This document shows, in pieces, positions 31,555 to 32,048 of a DNA stretch of 32,048 nucleotides. A model generated the notes under the pieces. It had not been told where the DNA came from and made no database searches. It saw nothing but the letters and a program-made list of their open reading frames with translations. The stretch is from positions 1 to 32,048 of the IMG/VR virus record IMGVR_UViG_3300009177_000085. One strand, 5' to 3'. The stretch's first letter is position 1. Each line of letters begins with the position of its first letter. Origin of the DNA: a virus. A program made the position numbers and the translations under genes.

Positions 31555-31633
31555 TTTCACGCCCCACGGCGGGCTGGGGCAAAGCAAGCAGAGCGAAGGG
31601 GAAAGCTGCTTGCTCGAACCGTGGGGCGTGAAA
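31555..31633 (-). promoter_or_regulatory. Long nested hairpin between two replication genes
   Basis: An outer 15-bp perfect inverted repeat, TTTCACGCCCCACGG (31555-31569) with CCGTGGGGCGTGAAA (31619-31633), encloses an inner perfect 9-bp stem, AGCAAGCAG (31583-31591) with CTGCTTGCT (31606-31614). The two stems are joined by unequal internal-loop sides (13 and 4 nt) and the inner loop is 14 nt. It lies 12 bases after the stop of the ssDNA-binding-like gene and 25 bases before the next start, ahead of that gene's ribosome binding site. There is no U-tract. Candidate roles are an mRNA processing or stabilising stem, an attenuator, or a DNA-level origin or protein site. Confidence 0.8.
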
Positions 31634-31645
31634 GGGGTTGATTAC

Positions 31646-32048
31646 CTACCGACGCGCCCGACGAGGAGCTTCGTCCTCATCTTCATCGTCGTCAGCCGGC
31701 TTGCGCCCGCGTGCTGGTGCGGGTTCCTCGTCCTCGTCCGGCTCGTGCTTGCGCCGGCTCGAACCGGTGCTCGCCTGACCGATCAGGCCCGGCTCACGGT
31801 CACCGACCTTGAACCACTTGTCAGTCTGCTGTTCCTGGCCCTCATACGGGCTGCCCTTCTTGTTGTCCGTTCGCTTGCCGAGCTGAGCGCACACGGACTC
31901 GCCTTCGAGGTCGGGCCAGATGTCATCGGGGTGACCGTCCTTGGCGCCGACAGCGGCCAAGAAGCTGCGCAAGCGCTGAGCGCCGAAGCCCTTCCAGGTG
32001 TTCGGGTCGCCCGCATCGGGGTCATCTTCGTTGCCGACCACGAACCGG
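31646..32048 (-). CDS. Single-stranded DNA-binding-like protein, DUF669-type (partial, runs off window)
   Basis: The frame is open to the window edge. The visible part has RFVVGNEDDPDAGDPNTWKG, then RLRSFLAAVGAKDGHPDD, DLEGESVCAQLGKRTDNKKG and EQQTDKWFKVGDRE. This pattern resembles the second half of phage DUF669-like ssDNA-binding proteins. The tail is highly acidic with basic clusters (HEPDEDEEPAPARGRKPADD, then DEDEDEAPRRARR); acidic tails recruit partners in SSBs. A GTG at 32041 could be read as a start, but similarity continues upstream of it, so the gene is better taken as truncated by the window. Confidence 0.7.
   Translation of the reverse strand, partial: RFVVGNEDDPDAGDPNTWKGFGAQRLRSFLAAVGAKDGHPDDIWPDLEGESVCAQLGKRTDNKKGSPYEGQEQQTDKWFKVGDREPGLIGQASTGSSRRKHEPDEDEEPAPARGRKPADDDEDEDEAPRRARR

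Noticed and set aside
1-32048. tRNA genes, integrase, attachment sites and lysis genes
   Set aside because: I looked for tRNA-like cloverleaf arms, recombinase and lysozyme/holin motifs and saw none; they may lie outside the window.

Overview
The window is a piece of a tailed bacteriophage genome, most likely a podovirus-type phage with an N4-gp56-like major capsid protein. Nearly every gene belongs to a known phage class: terminase, portal, scaffold, capsid, head-tail connectors, large internal virion proteins, tail fibre, and on the other strand a split family A DNA polymerase, uracil-DNA glycosylase/exonuclease, helicase-like ATPase and ssDNA-binding-like protein. Strong AGGAGG-type ribosome binding sites, ATGA/TGATG stop-start overlaps and the standard code point to a bacterial host. 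The host cannot be named from the sequence. No integrase, lysis gene, tRNA or CRISPR array was seen.

Layout. Bases 1-26667 run on the plus strand. They hold the tail of a secreted TP-linker protein, three small genes including a HAD-like hydrolase, large terminase with an intein, portal, an ATP-grasp-like enzyme, scaffold, a second secreted TP-repeat protein, a promoter with a structured leader, the capsid gene, small head genes including a 29-residue Lys-rich peptide, a third secreted TP protein, connector and stopper-like genes, an internal virion/ejection block ending in an 1133-residue protein, and a tail fibre. Bases 26664-32048 run on the minus strand as a tightly overlapping replication operon. 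The two halves converge with their stop codons sharing one CTAG. Two minus-strand HNH_3-type homing endonuclease genes sit antisense at gene borders in the structural half.

Three things stand out. (1) The terminase intein (2020-2922) interrupts the Walker B segment and carries a complete zinc-finger plus HNH endonuclease gene (2267-2929) in a different reading frame, with its own ribosome binding site, while the intein frame stays open throughout. (2) The small replication gene at 31529-31332 ends in what looks like a textbook -1 programmed frameshift signal: a CCCTTTC heptamer in the correct phase, a 6-nt spacer that includes the stop codon, and a 9-bp stem. The -1 frame encodes a further 46 plausible residues with no usable start codon of its own and ends on the ATGA of the next gene. 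(3) A uracil-DNA glycosylase domain is fused to the 3'-5' exonuclease domain, the polymerase domain is a separate protein, and a small helical protein is encoded between them.

How the genes work together: terminase and portal package DNA into a capsid built on the scaffold. The adaptor and stopper-like proteins close the head. The Gln/Gly/Ala-rich and very large helical proteins are probably internal or ejection proteins. The minus-strand operon copies the genome and supplies base-excision/proofreading functions. All functions are inferred from motifs read by eye; no database search was run.
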